64,000 bases of DNA from Dyella_B jejuensis (GCF_044904675.1 NZ_JADIKJ010000024.1:4522-68521), one strand, 5' to 3'; shown: positions 8,267-17,802, counted from the stretch's first letter. Numbers and translations: made by a program. Notes: generated by a model not told the origin, from the sequence alone.

Positions 8267-8309
8267 GTCCGGACACTGTCCGAACGCGGGTGTCCGGTGT
8301 CCGCGGACA
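8267..8309. promoter_or_regulatory. Cluster of TGTCCG/CGGACA motifs
   Basis: Within 43 bases there are the palindrome GTCCGGAC (8267-8274), TGTCCG at 8277 and 8291, and the perfect 12-bp palindrome TGTCCGCGGACA (8298-8309). This looks like a repeated operator. It lies in the 278-base gap between the divergent lipoprotein gene and the 68-residue membrane protein gene. No regulator gene adjoins it. Confidence 0.4.
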
Positions 8310-8440
8310 AGTTTCGGGTATGCACCGATCATCGATAAATCCATGCCCATCAACGGATTGCGGACGCCGACCCAGCTGGCACGGGGATTGCTGAGTAACG
8401 GGCGAGGACCCCACGCGGTCCACTACTCGGAGATAGGGAC

Positions 8441-8647
8441 ATGAAATTCGAAACATTGATTCTTCGCGGCTTGTTTGTCGCATGCATGGTGGTTTGCGGA
8501 CTGATCCTGGCTGCCATGGTCACCACCCGCCCGGCACCGGTGCAATTGGCGAACAGCGCTTCGGTGACCGCACTGCTCACCTCGGCGCCTACGCGCTGCG
8601 CGCTGCCATCGGTGGATGAGATGCTCTGCGTGCGCGTAACCGGCTGA
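8441..8647 (+). CDS. Small membrane protein of unknown function
   Basis: 68 residues with a single N-terminal hydrophobic segment (GLFVACMVVCGLILAAMV), probably a membrane anchor or signal, and two cysteines in the tail. A purine-rich stretch GGAGATAGGGAC directly precedes the ATG. I do not recognise a family. The 255 bases that follow, up to trmL, show no convincing gene. Confidence 0.5.
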   Translation: MKFETLILRGLFVACMVVCGLILAAMVTTRPAPVQLANSASVTALLTSAPTRCALPSVDEMLCVRVTG

Positions 8648-8902
8648 GCATCGCGGTGAGAGAGGAGCATGACGCCAGAAGCAGAAGCCTGCTCCCACGA
8701 GCCTGCTCGACGCCCGTTGCTGATGTGCAAACCGACTCTCGCCTCGGATGCTGCCTGGGCGCCAATCTCGGCCGCACGGCTGCAGGGACGACGGCGCTTG
8801 CCTCGCCCTGTCCGTCCGCGTCTTCAGTTGGCCCGCATGGTCCGCGTGGACGATATGGGCTGATCGCAACACGTGGCGTCCCGCTCGTCCGATAATGGCC
8901 GC

Positions 8903-9373
8903 ATGCTGCATGTCATCCTTTTCCGTCCTGAAATCCCGCCCAACACCGGGAATGTGATCCGCCTGTGCGCCAATACGGGCGCCGCGCTGCATTTGATCCG
9001 TCCGTTGGGCTTCGAACTCGACGACACGCGCCTGCGCCGCGCGGGCCTCGATTACCACGAATATGCGCGCGTCGCCGTGCATGACGACCTCGACCGCTGC
9101 CTGGTCTCGCTCGGCCATCCGCGCGTCTTTGCGTTTTCGACCCGTGGACGCACCCTGCATGCCGACGCATGTTTCGCGGAGGGCGACGCCTTGCTGTTCG
9201 GCTGCGAAACGGCCGGCCTGCCGGACGCGGTGCTGTCCGCGCTGCCCGCGCCGCAGCGGCTGCGCCTGCCGATGTGCGCAAACAGCCGTAGCTTGAACCT
9301 TTCCAACAGCGTGGCGGTGGCGGTTTACGAAGCGTGGCGCCAGCTCGGCTTCGCCGGGGCGACGAGCTCCTGA
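8903..9373 (+). CDS. trmL: tRNA (cytidine/uridine-34 2'-O)-methyltransferase
   Basis: 156 residues, almost the length of E. coli TrmL (YibK). It 2'-O-methylates the wobble base of tRNA-Leu using SAM. The SPOUT trefoil-knot motifs are visible: RPEIPPNTGNVIRLCAN at the N-terminus, LLFGCETAGLPD in the middle and RSLNLSNSVAVAVYEA at the C-terminus. The ATG at 8903 puts the conserved MLHVILF at the N-terminus. Confidence 0.92.
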   Translation: MLHVILFRPEIPPNTGNVIRLCANTGAALHLIRPLGFELDDTRLRRAGLDYHEYARVAVHDDLDRCLVSLGHPRVFAFSTRGRTLHADACFAEGDALLFGCETAGLPDAVLSALPAPQRLRLPMCANSRSLNLSNSVAVAVYEAWRQLGFAGATSS

Positions 9374-9421
9374 TCGCGCCCATCACGGCAACGCCGATGG
9401 GCGGGCGGCTACAATCCCGGG

Positions 9422-10072
9422 ATGACTGCCACCGCATCCCCCAACCCGCTTCCGCCGCCGCTGCGCAAACTGGCCGGCCGCGCGCTGGAAAGCGCACTCA
9501 ATCACGCGCTTTCGCTCGACCCGGATACGCGCGCCAAGCTTCCCGCGCTCAATGGGCGTAACGTGCAGTTGCATGTGCAGGGCGTCGGCCTGGCGTTGGC
9601 GATCGGCGTGGAGCGCGACCGGCTGACCGTCGGCCCTGCGCCGGAAACCAGTGACCTGCGGGTAGCCGCCACACCCGGCAGCCTGTTCTCCATGTTGTTC
9701 CGCCGTCATAGCGAAACCCTCGCGCCGGGCAAGGTGGAGATCGCGGGCGATGCGGAACTCGCACGCCGCCTGGAAAAACTCGCCAGCGGTTTTGCGCCGG
9801 ATTTCGAGGAAGCGTTCACGCGGACCTTTGGCGATGTGCTGGGCGTGCCGATTGCCAAGGCCGTGCGCGGCGCACTCGCCCACGCGCGCGAAACCGCCTC
9901 GCATCTGAGCCAGGATGGCGCCGCATGGTTGCGTGACGAGGCCCAGCTTGCGCTCGCGCCCAGCGAAGTGGAGACGTTCCTGGATGAGGTGGATACCCTG
10001 CGCGAACGCACCGAACGTCTCGATGCCCGCCTGGCACGGCTCGAACGCGCACAGCGGGGATCGCATCCGTGA
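9422..10072 (+). CDS. ubiJ: Ubiquinone biosynthesis accessory factor UbiJ
   Basis: 216 residues. An N-terminal SCP2-like lipid-binding domain (LALAIGVERDRLTV, GSLFSMLF) is followed by a C-terminal coiled coil (EVETFLDEVDTLRERTERLD). UbiJ supports the soluble complex that performs late ubiquinone steps. The ATGACTGCC start and the 4-base overlap with ubiB match the usual ubiJ-ubiB arrangement; ubiE is not adjacent here. Confidence 0.87.
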   Translation: MTATASPNPLPPPLRKLAGRALESALNHALSLDPDTRAKLPALNGRNVQLHVQGVGLALAIGVERDRLTVGPAPETSDLRVAATPGSLFSMLFRRHSETLAPGKVEIAGDAELARRLEKLASGFAPDFEEAFTRTFGDVLGVPIAKAVRGALAHARETASHLSQDGAAWLRDEAQLALAPSEVETFLDEVDTLRERTERLDARLARLERAQRGSHP

Positions 10073-11715
10073 CGCCGCTGAAGGTAGTTCCCGGGCTGCT
10101 GCGCGTCACCGTGGTGCTGCTGCGCTACCGGCTCGACGAACTGGTCGAGGCGACACACCTGTTTCGTCCGCTGCGGTTCGTGCGCCCGCTGCTGGGCCGG
10201 CCCGCGACCGATGTGCGATGGCTTTCCCGCGGCGCGCGCCTTCGCCTGGCGCTCAATGAGCTCGGCCCGATCTTCGTCAAGGCGGGACAAGTCCTGTCGA
10301 CGCGGCGCGATCTGGTGCCCGGCGATATCGCCGACGAGCTCGCCTTGCTGCAGGACCAGGTACCACCGTTCCCGGGTGAGCAGGCGCGCGCCATCATCGA
10401 GCGCGAACTGAAGCTGCCGATCGACCAGCTTTATGCCAGCTTCGATCCGGTACCGCTGGCCTCGGCTTCGATTGCCCAGGTGCATGGCGCCACGCTGCGC
10501 GATGGCCGCGCGGTGGTGGTAAAGGTGCTGCGCCCGCGCATCGACGAGCGCATCGCGCGCGACGTGAGCCTGCTGCATTCGCTCGGCGAGCTGGCACAAC
10601 GCTGGCATCCGAACGCGGACAAGATCCGGCCCCTCGATGTGGTCGGTGAAGTCGAGAAGATGCTGGAGAACGAGCTGGACCTGCAGCGCGAAGGCGCCAA
10701 TGCCAGCCTGCTGCGCCGCAACTTCATCAGTGGCACCGACATGTATGTGCCCGAAGTCCATTGGGAGCTCACCGGCGCCAGCGTGCTGACGCTGGAGCGC
10801 GTATCCGGGGTGAGCTGCGATGACGTGGCCGCGATCGATGCGGCCGGCATCGATCGCAAGCAGCTTGCGGCCAAGGGTGTGCGCCTGTTCTACGAGCAGG
10901 TGTTTCGCGACAACTTTTTCCATGCCGATGCGCATCCGGGCAATATCTGGGTCGATCCGACGCGCGTTGAAGAACCGCGCTTTATTGCGCTGGATTTCGG
11001 CATCATGGGTTCGTTGCCGGAAGCCGACCAATACTGGCTTGCGCAGAATTTCATTGCCTTGTTCGAGCGCGATTACGCACGCATCGCCAAGCTGCACGTG
11101 GACGCCGGCTGGATGCCCAACAATGTGCGGCTGGACGAACTGGAAGCGGCCGTGCGCACGGTTTGCGAACCCTATTTCACACGTCCGCTGTCGCAGATTT
11201 CACTGGCCGAACTGGTGGTAAAGCTGTTCCAGACGGCACGCAAGTTCGAACTCACCTTGCAGCCGCAGCTGATCCTGCTGCAGAAAACCTTGCTCAATAT
11301 CGAAGGCGTGGGGCGGCTGCTGGATCCGGATATCGATATCTGGGCAGTGGCGCATCCAGTGCTCAAGCGGATCCTGCGCGAGCGCTACAGCCCGATGCGC
11401 ACAGTGCGGGAAATCCGCAAGCGCATACCGGAATGGTTCCACAATGCGCCGCAGCTGCCAGAATTGGTGCGCGACGCCCTGCGCCAGGTGTCGGCAGGAG
11501 AGCAGCGATTGCTTGCCGATGCCGATGAACTCAGTCACCAGCGGCACCTGGTCCGCCGACTGATGCAAATGATGGGAAGCGGCCTGCTCGGCGCGACCCT
11601 GATTCTTTGCGCCACCGTGCTGTGGACGTTCGGTCCCCAGCATGGTCCATGGCTGCCGCTGGGCGTAGGCCTGTGCGGCCTGCTTTCCTTTGCGTCCGGC
11701 TGGATGCGCCGTTAG
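10069..11715 (+). CDS. ubiB: Ubiquinone biosynthesis kinase-like protein UbiB
   Basis: 548 residues, ABC1/ADCK/UbiB atypical kinase family. The invariant KxGQ motif is FVKAGQVLSTRRDL. VKVLRPRIDERI contains the ATP-binding Lys, FHADAHPGNIW is the catalytic loop, and ALDFGIMGSL is the DFG segment. The C-terminus has two hydrophobic helices (near residues 505-545), the usual membrane anchor. The start is a GTG overlapping the ubiJ stop. UbiB is needed for aerobic ubiquinone synthesis, perhaps by extracting precursors from the membrane. Confidence 0.93.
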   Translation: MTPLKVVPGLLRVTVVLLRYRLDELVEATHLFRPLRFVRPLLGRPATDVRWLSRGARLRLALNELGPIFVKAGQVLSTRRDLVPGDIADELALLQDQVPPFPGEQARAIIERELKLPIDQLYASFDPVPLASASIAQVHGATLRDGRAVVVKVLRPRIDERIARDVSLLHSLGELAQRWHPNADKIRPLDVVGEVEKMLENELDLQREGANASLLRRNFISGTDMYVPEVHWELTGASVLTLERVSGVSCDDVAAIDAAGIDRKQLAAKGVRLFYEQVFRDNFFHADAHPGNIWVDPTRVEEPRFIALDFGIMGSLPEADQYWLAQNFIALFERDYARIAKLHVDAGWMPNNVRLDELEAAVRTVCEPYFTRPLSQISLAELVVKLFQTARKFELTLQPQLILLQKTLLNIEGVGRLLDPDIDIWAVAHPVLKRILRERYSPMRTVREIRKRIPEWFHNAPQLPELVRDALRQVSAGEQRLLADADELSHQRHLVRRLMQMMGSGLLGATLILCATVLWTFGPQHGPWLPLGVGLCGLLSFASGWMRR

Positions 11716-11857
11716 CTTCGTTGTAACCATCCTGCTGTCAGCGTTGACGTGCCCGGCACGGCGATTCCCACGAAAAGCAGGCTTGGCGGCGCCAATGCAG
11801 CGCACTGTCGCCGCGATTTCCGCACAACACCTCCCACGCCGGTCACATACGAAAGCC

Positions 11858-12565
11858 ATGCTCGAGTTGCTTTATCAGGACGACGCACTGATCGCGGTGA
11901 ACAAACCCGCTGGACTTGCCGTGCACCGTTCCAAGATGGTCGCCAACGCCGACGAGTTCTTGATCGATACATTGCGCGAACAGGTCGGCGGCCATGTGTA
12001 TCTGGCGCATCGCCTCGATCGCGCTACCAGTGGCGTGCTGTTGATCGCCCGCTCCACCGAGGTTGCCGGCGCGCTCGGCGAACAGTTCATGGGCCGCGAC
12101 GTGCACAAGCAATACCTGGCGGTGGTACGCGGCTGGCCAGATCCGGCCGATGGCATGGTCGACTATCCCTTGCCGGGTGCTCGCGATACCGGTCCGCGAC
12201 GCGAAGCCCGCACCGCGTACCGTCGGCTGGCCTGCGTGGAGGTGCCGATCGCACTGGGACGCTATCCGCAGCAGCGCTATGCGCTGGTGTTGGCCGAGCC
12301 ACAGACCGGCCGCTTTCGCCAGATCCGCAAGCACATGGCGCACATCCATCATCCGCTGATCGGCGATTGCCAGCATGGACGCAGCGACCATAATCGCCTG
12401 TACAAGCAATATTTCAGTTGCCACCGCATGCTGCTGCATGCATGGCGGCTGCATTTCCGGCATCCGCTCGACGGCCGGCCAATGACGCTGGAGGCTCCGC
12501 TCGATGCGGCTTATCGGGCCGTGTTGGAGCGTTTCGGCTGGACGCTTCCTGCCGAGCCATCATAA
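11858..12565 (+). CDS. truC: tRNA pseudouridine(65) synthase
   Basis: 235 residues, RluA-type pseudouridine synthase. Catalytic Asp lies in AHRLDRATSGVLL. ELLYQDDALIAVNKPAGLAVHRSK at the N-terminus is close to TruC rather than RluA/C/D, and there is no S4 domain. GRFRQIRKHMAHIHHPLIGD is the conserved C-terminal motif. It modifies U65 of tRNA-Ile/Asp. The ATG at 11858 gives the usual MLELLYQDD start; an upstream open stretch does not look coding. Confidence 0.88.
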   Translation: MLELLYQDDALIAVNKPAGLAVHRSKMVANADEFLIDTLREQVGGHVYLAHRLDRATSGVLLIARSTEVAGALGEQFMGRDVHKQYLAVVRGWPDPADGMVDYPLPGARDTGPRREARTAYRRLACVEVPIALGRYPQQRYALVLAEPQTGRFRQIRKHMAHIHHPLIGDCQHGRSDHNRLYKQYFSCHRMLLHAWRLHFRHPLDGRPMTLEAPLDAAYRAVLERFGWTLPAEPS

Positions 12566-12594
12566 GCGGCGCGCTGACCAGCTAAACTGGCGCC

Positions 12595-13017
12595 ATGTTG
12601 CCCGTAAGCCGTTCCATCGTCCTGCCGGAATCCGAGCTGGTCGTGCGCTTCCTGCGTGCTGACGGGCCCGGCGGCCAGCATGTCAATCGCACTGAAAGCG
12701 CCGTCGAATTGCGCTTCGACGTCTTGCATTCACCATCCCTGCCAGAAGAAGTGCGCACGCGCGTGCTGGCACGCAGCGATCGTCGCCTCACCGACGAGGG
12801 CGTGCTGGTGATCCAGGCGCGCCGCTTCCGCGACCAGGGCCGCAATCGCGAGGACGCGCGCGAACGGTTGGTGGAAATCCTGCGCTCCGCGCTGGTCGCA
12901 CCCAAGAAACGCATTGCCACCAAGCCCACCCGTGCTTCGAAACAACGTCGCCTGGAGGGCAAGCAGCAGCGGGCGAAGGTCAAGCAAAACCGGTCGCGAA
13001 GCTGGAGTCCCGAGTGA
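12595..13017 (+). CDS. arfB: Alternative ribosome-rescue peptidyl-tRNA hydrolase ArfB
   Basis: 140 residues. The GGQ motif (DGPGGQHVNRTESAVELRF) catalyses ester-bond hydrolysis on stalled ribosomes. The C-terminal basic tail (KPTRASKQRR ... KQNRSRSW) fits the tail that senses an empty mRNA channel. It lacks the stop-codon recognition domain of true release factors. Its end overlaps the next gene by four bases. Confidence 0.92.
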   Translation: MLPVSRSIVLPESELVVRFLRADGPGGQHVNRTESAVELRFDVLHSPSLPEEVRTRVLARSDRRLTDEGVLVIQARRFRDQGRNREDARERLVEILRSALVAPKKRIATKPTRASKQRRLEGKQQRAKVKQNRSRSWSPE

Positions 13018-13610
13018 GCGAACCCGTGCTGCCGCCGGCGCCACCGCAAGCCCCCAGGCTCAATAGCCGCTTCTGGCCGTGGCTTTCGCGCAGCGTGTTG
13101 CGCCTGTCCGGCTGGCGGCTGGTGGGCCGGCTGCCCGACCTGCCGAAACTGATCATCATCGGTGCGCCGCATTCGTCCTATTGGGACGGCGTGTGGGGCC
13201 TGATGATGAAGATCGGATTGGGGGTCAACGTCAACATCATGATCAAGCGCGAAGTGCTGGAGGGGCCGCTGGGCATCATCCTGCGCCCGATCGGCCTGAT
13301 CCCGATCAATCGCAGCGCCGCGCTCAATGTGGTCGAGCAGATGGTGCAGCGTTTCGGCGAACACGAGCGCATGTGGCTGGGCATCACGCCGGAAGGCACG
13401 CGCAAGCGCGTCAAGCACTGGAAGTCCGGTTTCCTGCGCATTGCGCGCGATGCGCAGGTGCCGATCCAGACGGTATTCATCGATTATCCCAGCAAGACCT
13501 TCACGCTCGGGCCGCTGGTGCATGCCGGCGATGATCCGGAACAGGATATGGCCATGATCCGCGCGCTATTTCAGCCGTATCGCGGCAAGCATCGCAATAC
13601 CGAAGCGTAG
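13014..13610 (+). CDS. PlsC-like lysophospholipid acyltransferase
   Basis: 198 residues. The acyltransferase HX4D motif appears as APHSSYWDG and the second motif as TPEGTRKRVKHWKSGF. A short family of this size is common as a 1-acyl-glycerol-3-phosphate acyltransferase-like enzyme, but the acceptor here is unknown. The GTG start overlaps the arfB stop, so the two are probably co-transcribed. No transmembrane segment is obvious. Confidence 0.75.
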   Translation: MSEPVLPPAPPQAPRLNSRFWPWLSRSVLRLSGWRLVGRLPDLPKLIIIGAPHSSYWDGVWGLMMKIGLGVNVNIMIKREVLEGPLGIILRPIGLIPINRSAALNVVEQMVQRFGEHERMWLGITPEGTRKRVKHWKSGFLRIARDAQVPIQTVFIDYPSKTFTLGPLVHAGDDPEQDMAMIRALFQPYRGKHRNTEA

Positions 13611-13702
13611 GCTCATCGCGCACGGCGAGCCGATGCAGGGATGACTGGCAACAGGTATCGCGCGACGCAGGCGTCATGCTTGCGCTGCGGCTTGGCCGAT
13701 GC

Positions 13703-14719
13703 TCAGCGTTCCGAATGTCCCGATTCGTCGTAATCGCGATGAGTCAGCAGGCCCGGTCGGATCAAGTCGACGAAGGCGCGTGCCTCGGCGCTGAGAAACT
13801 TGCCTTTGCGCATCACCACGCCGTAGCTGCGCTGCGGAAAGTACTGCCGCATATTGCGTACGGCCAGGCGTTGACGATCCGTCTCGGTAATGCAGATGCC
13901 GGTGACGATGGAGATGCCCATGCCCATCGCCACGTATTCCTTGATCACCTCCCAGCCGCCAACCTCGATCGCCACGTGGTAGTGCACCTGCCGCTGCTGG
14001 AATACCAGGTCCACCATTCGGTACGTGGACAAGCGCTGCGGCGGCAAGATCAGGCCATAAGGCGAAAGGTCCTCCAGCAGGATGTTTTCCTTGCGCGCCA
14101 GGGGATGATCGGGCGGCATGATCAGCATCGGGTCGTAGTGATAGACCGGCGCCCACGCGATGTCGTTGGGCACGTCGAGCATGGAGCCCACCGCGAAGTC
14201 GGCCTCATCCGCGCGCAACAGCGCCAGGCCGTCCTTGCCGGTGACATTGGCCAATTGCAGGTGCACCGCCGGGAAGCGCTCGCGGTAGCGCTGCACCAGC
14301 TCCGGCAGCAGGTACTGGATCGTAGAACTGCCCGCAGCCACGATCAGCCGGCCTGATTGCAGGCCCTTGACCTTGCCTTGGAAATCCCGGTCGAGGTTAT
14401 CCCAGCCTTCCACCAGCGGACGCGCCAGTTCGTAGAGCGCCTCACCCGCGTCGGTGAGATTGATGCGCCGGCGGCTGCGCTGCAGCAACGCCACGCCAAG
14501 CTCGCGCTCAAGCGCCTGCAATTGCAGGCTGATCGAAGGCTGCGAGAGATACAGGGACTCGGCCGCACGGCTCAGGGTGCCCAGTTTCACGATGGCCACG
14601 AAAGCGCGCATCTGCTTCAGGCGATTGCCCTTGTAGTAGTAGCGCCCGGCCTCGCCTTGAACGGGCGCGTCTTTTCGGGTTCGTCTCCTGGGCGACGCTG
14701 TCGGTTGTTTTTTTGTCAT
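13703..14719 (-). CDS. LysR-family regulator divergent from aceBA
   Basis: 338 residues. An N-terminal basic extension of about 30 residues precedes the winged helix-turn-helix (MRAFVAIVKLGTLSRAAESL, SQPSISLQLQALERELG). The rest is a periplasmic-binding-type effector domain. Placement directly divergent from malate synthase and isocitrate lyase suggests control of the glyoxylate shunt, perhaps CysB/Cbl-like in size. The intergenic region holds a strong inverted repeat. Confidence 0.82.
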   Translation of the reverse strand: MTKKQPTASPRRRTRKDAPVQGEAGRYYYKGNRLKQMRAFVAIVKLGTLSRAAESLYLSQPSISLQLQALERELGVALLQRSRRRINLTDAGEALYELARPLVEGWDNLDRDFQGKVKGLQSGRLIVAAGSSTIQYLLPELVQRYRERFPAVHLQLANVTGKDGLALLRADEADFAVGSMLDVPNDIAWAPVYHYDPMLIMPPDHPLARKENILLEDLSPYGLILPPQRLSTYRMVDLVFQQRQVHYHVAIEVGGWEVIKEYVAMGMGISIVTGICITETDRQRLAVRNMRQYFPQRSYGVVMRKGKFLSAEARAFVDLIRPGLLTHRDYDESGHSER

Positions 14720-14746
14720 ATTTTGGCGTCCAGACCCGGATTTTTA

Positions 14747-14773
14747 GCCTTTCATTTCAAATAGATGAAAGGC
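14747..14773. promoter_or_regulatory. Inverted repeat, candidate LysR binding site for aceBA
   Basis: Perfect 9-bp arms GCCTTTCAT (14747-14755) and ATGAAAGGC (14765-14773) flank a 9-base spacer, 28 bases from the regulator start and about 100 from aceB. Geometry and AT-rich setting fit a LysR-type recognition site. Confidence 0.5.
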
Positions 14774-14870
14774 GCATTGAATTTTTTAATAGCAAGGATT
14801 GAAACATTTGCTTTGTCAAATAGTACTGCAATAACTAGCTTCTCTACCGAACCCGACGGTGGAGAAACAC

Positions 14871-16466
14871 ATGGCAGTACCTAGCGAAAAATTCGTCAGC
14901 CAATCTGCCGAGATCCATACGGACCACCCTGGCTATGCAGACATCCTGACCTCCGAGGCGCTGGCTTTCCTGGCCCGGCTGCATCGATACGCCGAGCCTC
15001 GACGCCAGTCATTGCTGCAGGCGCGGCGCCAGCGCCAAGCCCGTTACGATGCCGGCTGCCTGCCGGATTTCCGGGTAGATACCCGTGCCATTCGCGAATC
15101 GGAGTGGACCGTGGCTCCGATTCCCGCCGCACTGCAGGACCGTCGCGTGGAAATTACCGGCCCGGTCGAGCGCAAGATGATCATTAACGCGCTCAATTCC
15201 GGCGCGAAGGTGTTCATGGCCGATTTCGAGGATTCTTCCGCGCCCAGCTTTGCTAATCAGCTGGAGGGCCAGATCCATCTGCGCGACGCGGTGAACGGCA
15301 CGCTCGAATACCGTTCGCCCGAAGGAAAGCACTACCGGGTAGGCAGCGATCCGGCAGTGCTGGTGGTACGCCCGCGTGGCTGGCATCTGCCGGAACGGCA
15401 TGTGTCGGTCGATGGCGAAACGATGGCGGGCGCACTGGTCGATTTCGGCCTGTTCGTGTTCCACAACGCTCGCACCCTGCAGGCGCGCGACCTGGGGCCC
15501 TACTTCTACCTGCCCAAGCTCGAAGCCATGGAAGAGGCCGCGCTATGGGACGAGGTCATGGCCTTGGCCGAAGACGAACTCGGCCTGCCATGCGGCAGCA
15601 TGAAGGCAACGGTGCTGATCGAAACGCTGCCGGCGGTATTCCAGATGCATGAAATCCTGCACGCATTGCGCCGTCGCGCGGTCGGTCTCAACTGCGGTCG
15701 CTGGGATTACATTTTCTCCTATCTCAAGACGCTGCGCGGCCATCGCGATCGCCTGCTGCCGGAGCGCGGCCAGGTGGTCATGACGGTACCGTTCCTGAAA
15801 GCCTATTCGGAGTTGCTGATCCAGACCTGCCATCGCCGTGGCGCCTTTGCCATGGGCGGCATGGCGGCGCAGATCCCGATCAAGGGTGATGACGAAGCAA
15901 ACGACAACGCGATGGCGAAAGTCCGCGCCGACAAGCTGCGCGAAGTGCAGGCCGGCCACGACGGCACGTGGGTGGCGCATCCCGCGCTCGTGCCGGTGGC
16001 AAAGGAGATTTTCGATCGGCATATGCCATCGCCGAACCAGTTGCACGTCCGGCGCGAGGACGTCGAGGCAAACCGCGATGCCCTGATCGCGCCGTGTGGC
16101 GGCACCATCAGCCGCGCCGGTTTCGATAACAACGTGGAAGTGGCGCTGCGCTACACGGCCGCATGGCTGGAAGGCCTGGGCTGCGTACCGATCCATCATT
16201 TGATGGAAGACGCGGCGACTGCCGAAATTGCCCGCGCGCAACTTTGGCAATGGCTGCACCATGGCAGCCTGGAATTTCCGGATCACGCACCGATCGACTT
16301 TGCATGGTTCGATCACGCCCTGGCCGCGCACACGCATCGTCTGCGCGAAAGCAGCTTGCCTGGCGCCAGGCGCGCCGATGATGCCGCACAACTGCTTGCC
16401 ACGCTCACGCATGCCGACCAGCTCGGCGACTTCCTCACCCTTCCCGCTTACGCACAGCTCGCCTGA
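14871..16466 (+). CDS. aceB: Malate synthase A
   Basis: 531 residues. It condenses glyoxylate with acetyl-CoA to malate, the second step of the glyoxylate shunt. MADFEDSSAPSF, GRWDYIFSYLKTL and GGMAAQIPIKGDDEAN are malate synthase A motifs. The ATG at 14871 has GGAG seven bases upstream; a GTG at 14859 is in frame but less well placed. aceA follows after 34 bases. Confidence 0.95.
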   Translation: MAVPSEKFVSQSAEIHTDHPGYADILTSEALAFLARLHRYAEPRRQSLLQARRQRQARYDAGCLPDFRVDTRAIRESEWTVAPIPAALQDRRVEITGPVERKMIINALNSGAKVFMADFEDSSAPSFANQLEGQIHLRDAVNGTLEYRSPEGKHYRVGSDPAVLVVRPRGWHLPERHVSVDGETMAGALVDFGLFVFHNARTLQARDLGPYFYLPKLEAMEEAALWDEVMALAEDELGLPCGSMKATVLIETLPAVFQMHEILHALRRRAVGLNCGRWDYIFSYLKTLRGHRDRLLPERGQVVMTVPFLKAYSELLIQTCHRRGAFAMGGMAAQIPIKGDDEANDNAMAKVRADKLREVQAGHDGTWVAHPALVPVAKEIFDRHMPSPNQLHVRREDVEANRDALIAPCGGTISRAGFDNNVEVALRYTAAWLEGLGCVPIHHLMEDAATAEIARAQLWQWLHHGSLEFPDHAPIDFAWFDHALAAHTHRLRESSLPGARRADDAAQLLATLTHADQLGDFLTLPAYAQLA

Positions 16467-16500
16467 TTACGCGCACCCAAGCCTTCAAGGAGTACATGTC

Positions 16501-17796
16501 ATGAAAACCCAATTGCCGACCGCCGATCAAATCGCGCTGGAATGGAAAAACAATGGCCGCTGGGCCGGCGTCCAGCGCACCTACACGGCAGAAGATGTCG
16601 TCCGCCTGCGCGGCACGGTCGCCATCGAACACACGCTGGCCCGGCGCGGTGCCGAACGATTGTGGAAATCGCTGCATACGGAAGATTTCGTCAATGCGCT
16701 CGGCGCGCTGACTGGCAACCAGGCCATGCAGCAGGTCAAGGCGGGGTTGCAGGCCATCTACCTGAGCGGCTGGCAAGTCGCGGCGGATGCCAACGTGGCG
16801 GGCGAGATGTATCCCGATCAGTCGCTTTACCCGGCCAACTCGGTGCCGCAGGTGGTCAAGCGCATAAATAACACGCTGTTGCGCGCGGATCAGTTGCATC
16901 ACGCTGAAGGCAGGGATGACATGGATTGGCTGGTGCCCATCGTGGCCGACGCCGAAGCCGGTTTTGGTGGCGTGCTCAATGCTTTCGAACTGATGAAGGC
17001 CATGATCGAAGCTGGCGCGGCCGGCGTGCATTTCGAAGATCAGCTTGCCGCGGTGAAGAAATGCGGCCATATGGGCGGCAAGGTATTGGTGCCCACGCGC
17101 GAGGCCGTGGACAAGTTGAATGCCGCACGGCTGGCGGCGGATGTACTTGGTGTGCCGACGCTGCTGGTAGCGCGCACGGATGCCGACGCCGCCGATTTGC
17201 TCACTTCCGACATCGATGACAACGACAAGCCGTTCACCACGGGCGAACGCACCGTGGAAGGTTTTTTCCGCGTGCAGGCGGGCCTTGAACAAGCCATCAG
17301 CCGCGGCCTCGCCTATGCTCCTTACGCGGATCTGATCTGGTGCGAGACCAGCAAGCCCAACCTGGAGGAAGCGCGCAAGTTTGCCGAAGCCATCCACGCG
17401 AAGTTCCCGGGCAAGCTGCTGGCCTACAACTGTTCGCCGAGCTTCAATTGGAAGAAGAATCTGGATGATGCGACGATCGCGAAATTCCAGAGGGAACTGG
17501 GCGCGATGGGCTACAAATTCCAGTTCATCACCTTGGCGGGCTTCCATAGCCTCAACTACGGCATGTTTGAACTCGCGCACGGCTATGCACGCCGCCAGAT
17601 GAGCGCTTTCGTGGAATTGCAGGAGAAAGAATTCGCCGCCGCCGAGCGCGGCTTCACCGCGGTGAAGCACCAGCGTGAAGTAGGCACCGGCTACTTCGAT
17701 GCGGTGACCCAGGCGATCCAGCAGGGGCAGTCGTCCACCACGGCATTGAAGGGCTCGACCGAGGAAGCGCAGTTCCATCACGCTTCGGCGGCCTGA
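16501..17796 (+). CDS. aceA: Isocitrate lyase
   Basis: 431 residues, normal for the bacterial enzyme. It cleaves isocitrate to glyoxylate and succinate. The signature KKCGHMGGKVL carries the catalytic cysteine; PIVADAEAGFGG and YNCSPSFNWKKNL are further active-site segments. AAGGAG precedes the ATG at 16501. Co-transcribed with aceB, so the pair supports growth on acetate or fatty acids. Confidence 0.97.
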   Translation: MKTQLPTADQIALEWKNNGRWAGVQRTYTAEDVVRLRGTVAIEHTLARRGAERLWKSLHTEDFVNALGALTGNQAMQQVKAGLQAIYLSGWQVAADANVAGEMYPDQSLYPANSVPQVVKRINNTLLRADQLHHAEGRDDMDWLVPIVADAEAGFGGVLNAFELMKAMIEAGAAGVHFEDQLAAVKKCGHMGGKVLVPTREAVDKLNAARLAADVLGVPTLLVARTDADAADLLTSDIDDNDKPFTTGERTVEGFFRVQAGLEQAISRGLAYAPYADLIWCETSKPNLEEARKFAEAIHAKFPGKLLAYNCSPSFNWKKNLDDATIAKFQRELGAMGYKFQFITLAGFHSLNYGMFELAHGYARRQMSAFVELQEKEFAAAERGFTAVKHQREVGTGYFDAVTQAIQQGQSSTTALKGSTEEAQFHHASAA

Positions 17797-17802
17797 GCAT
17801 CC

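Noticed and set aside
8656..8895. 79-codon frame between the small membrane protein and trmL
   Set aside because: Low-complexity high-GC frame without a ribosome site or recognisable motifs.
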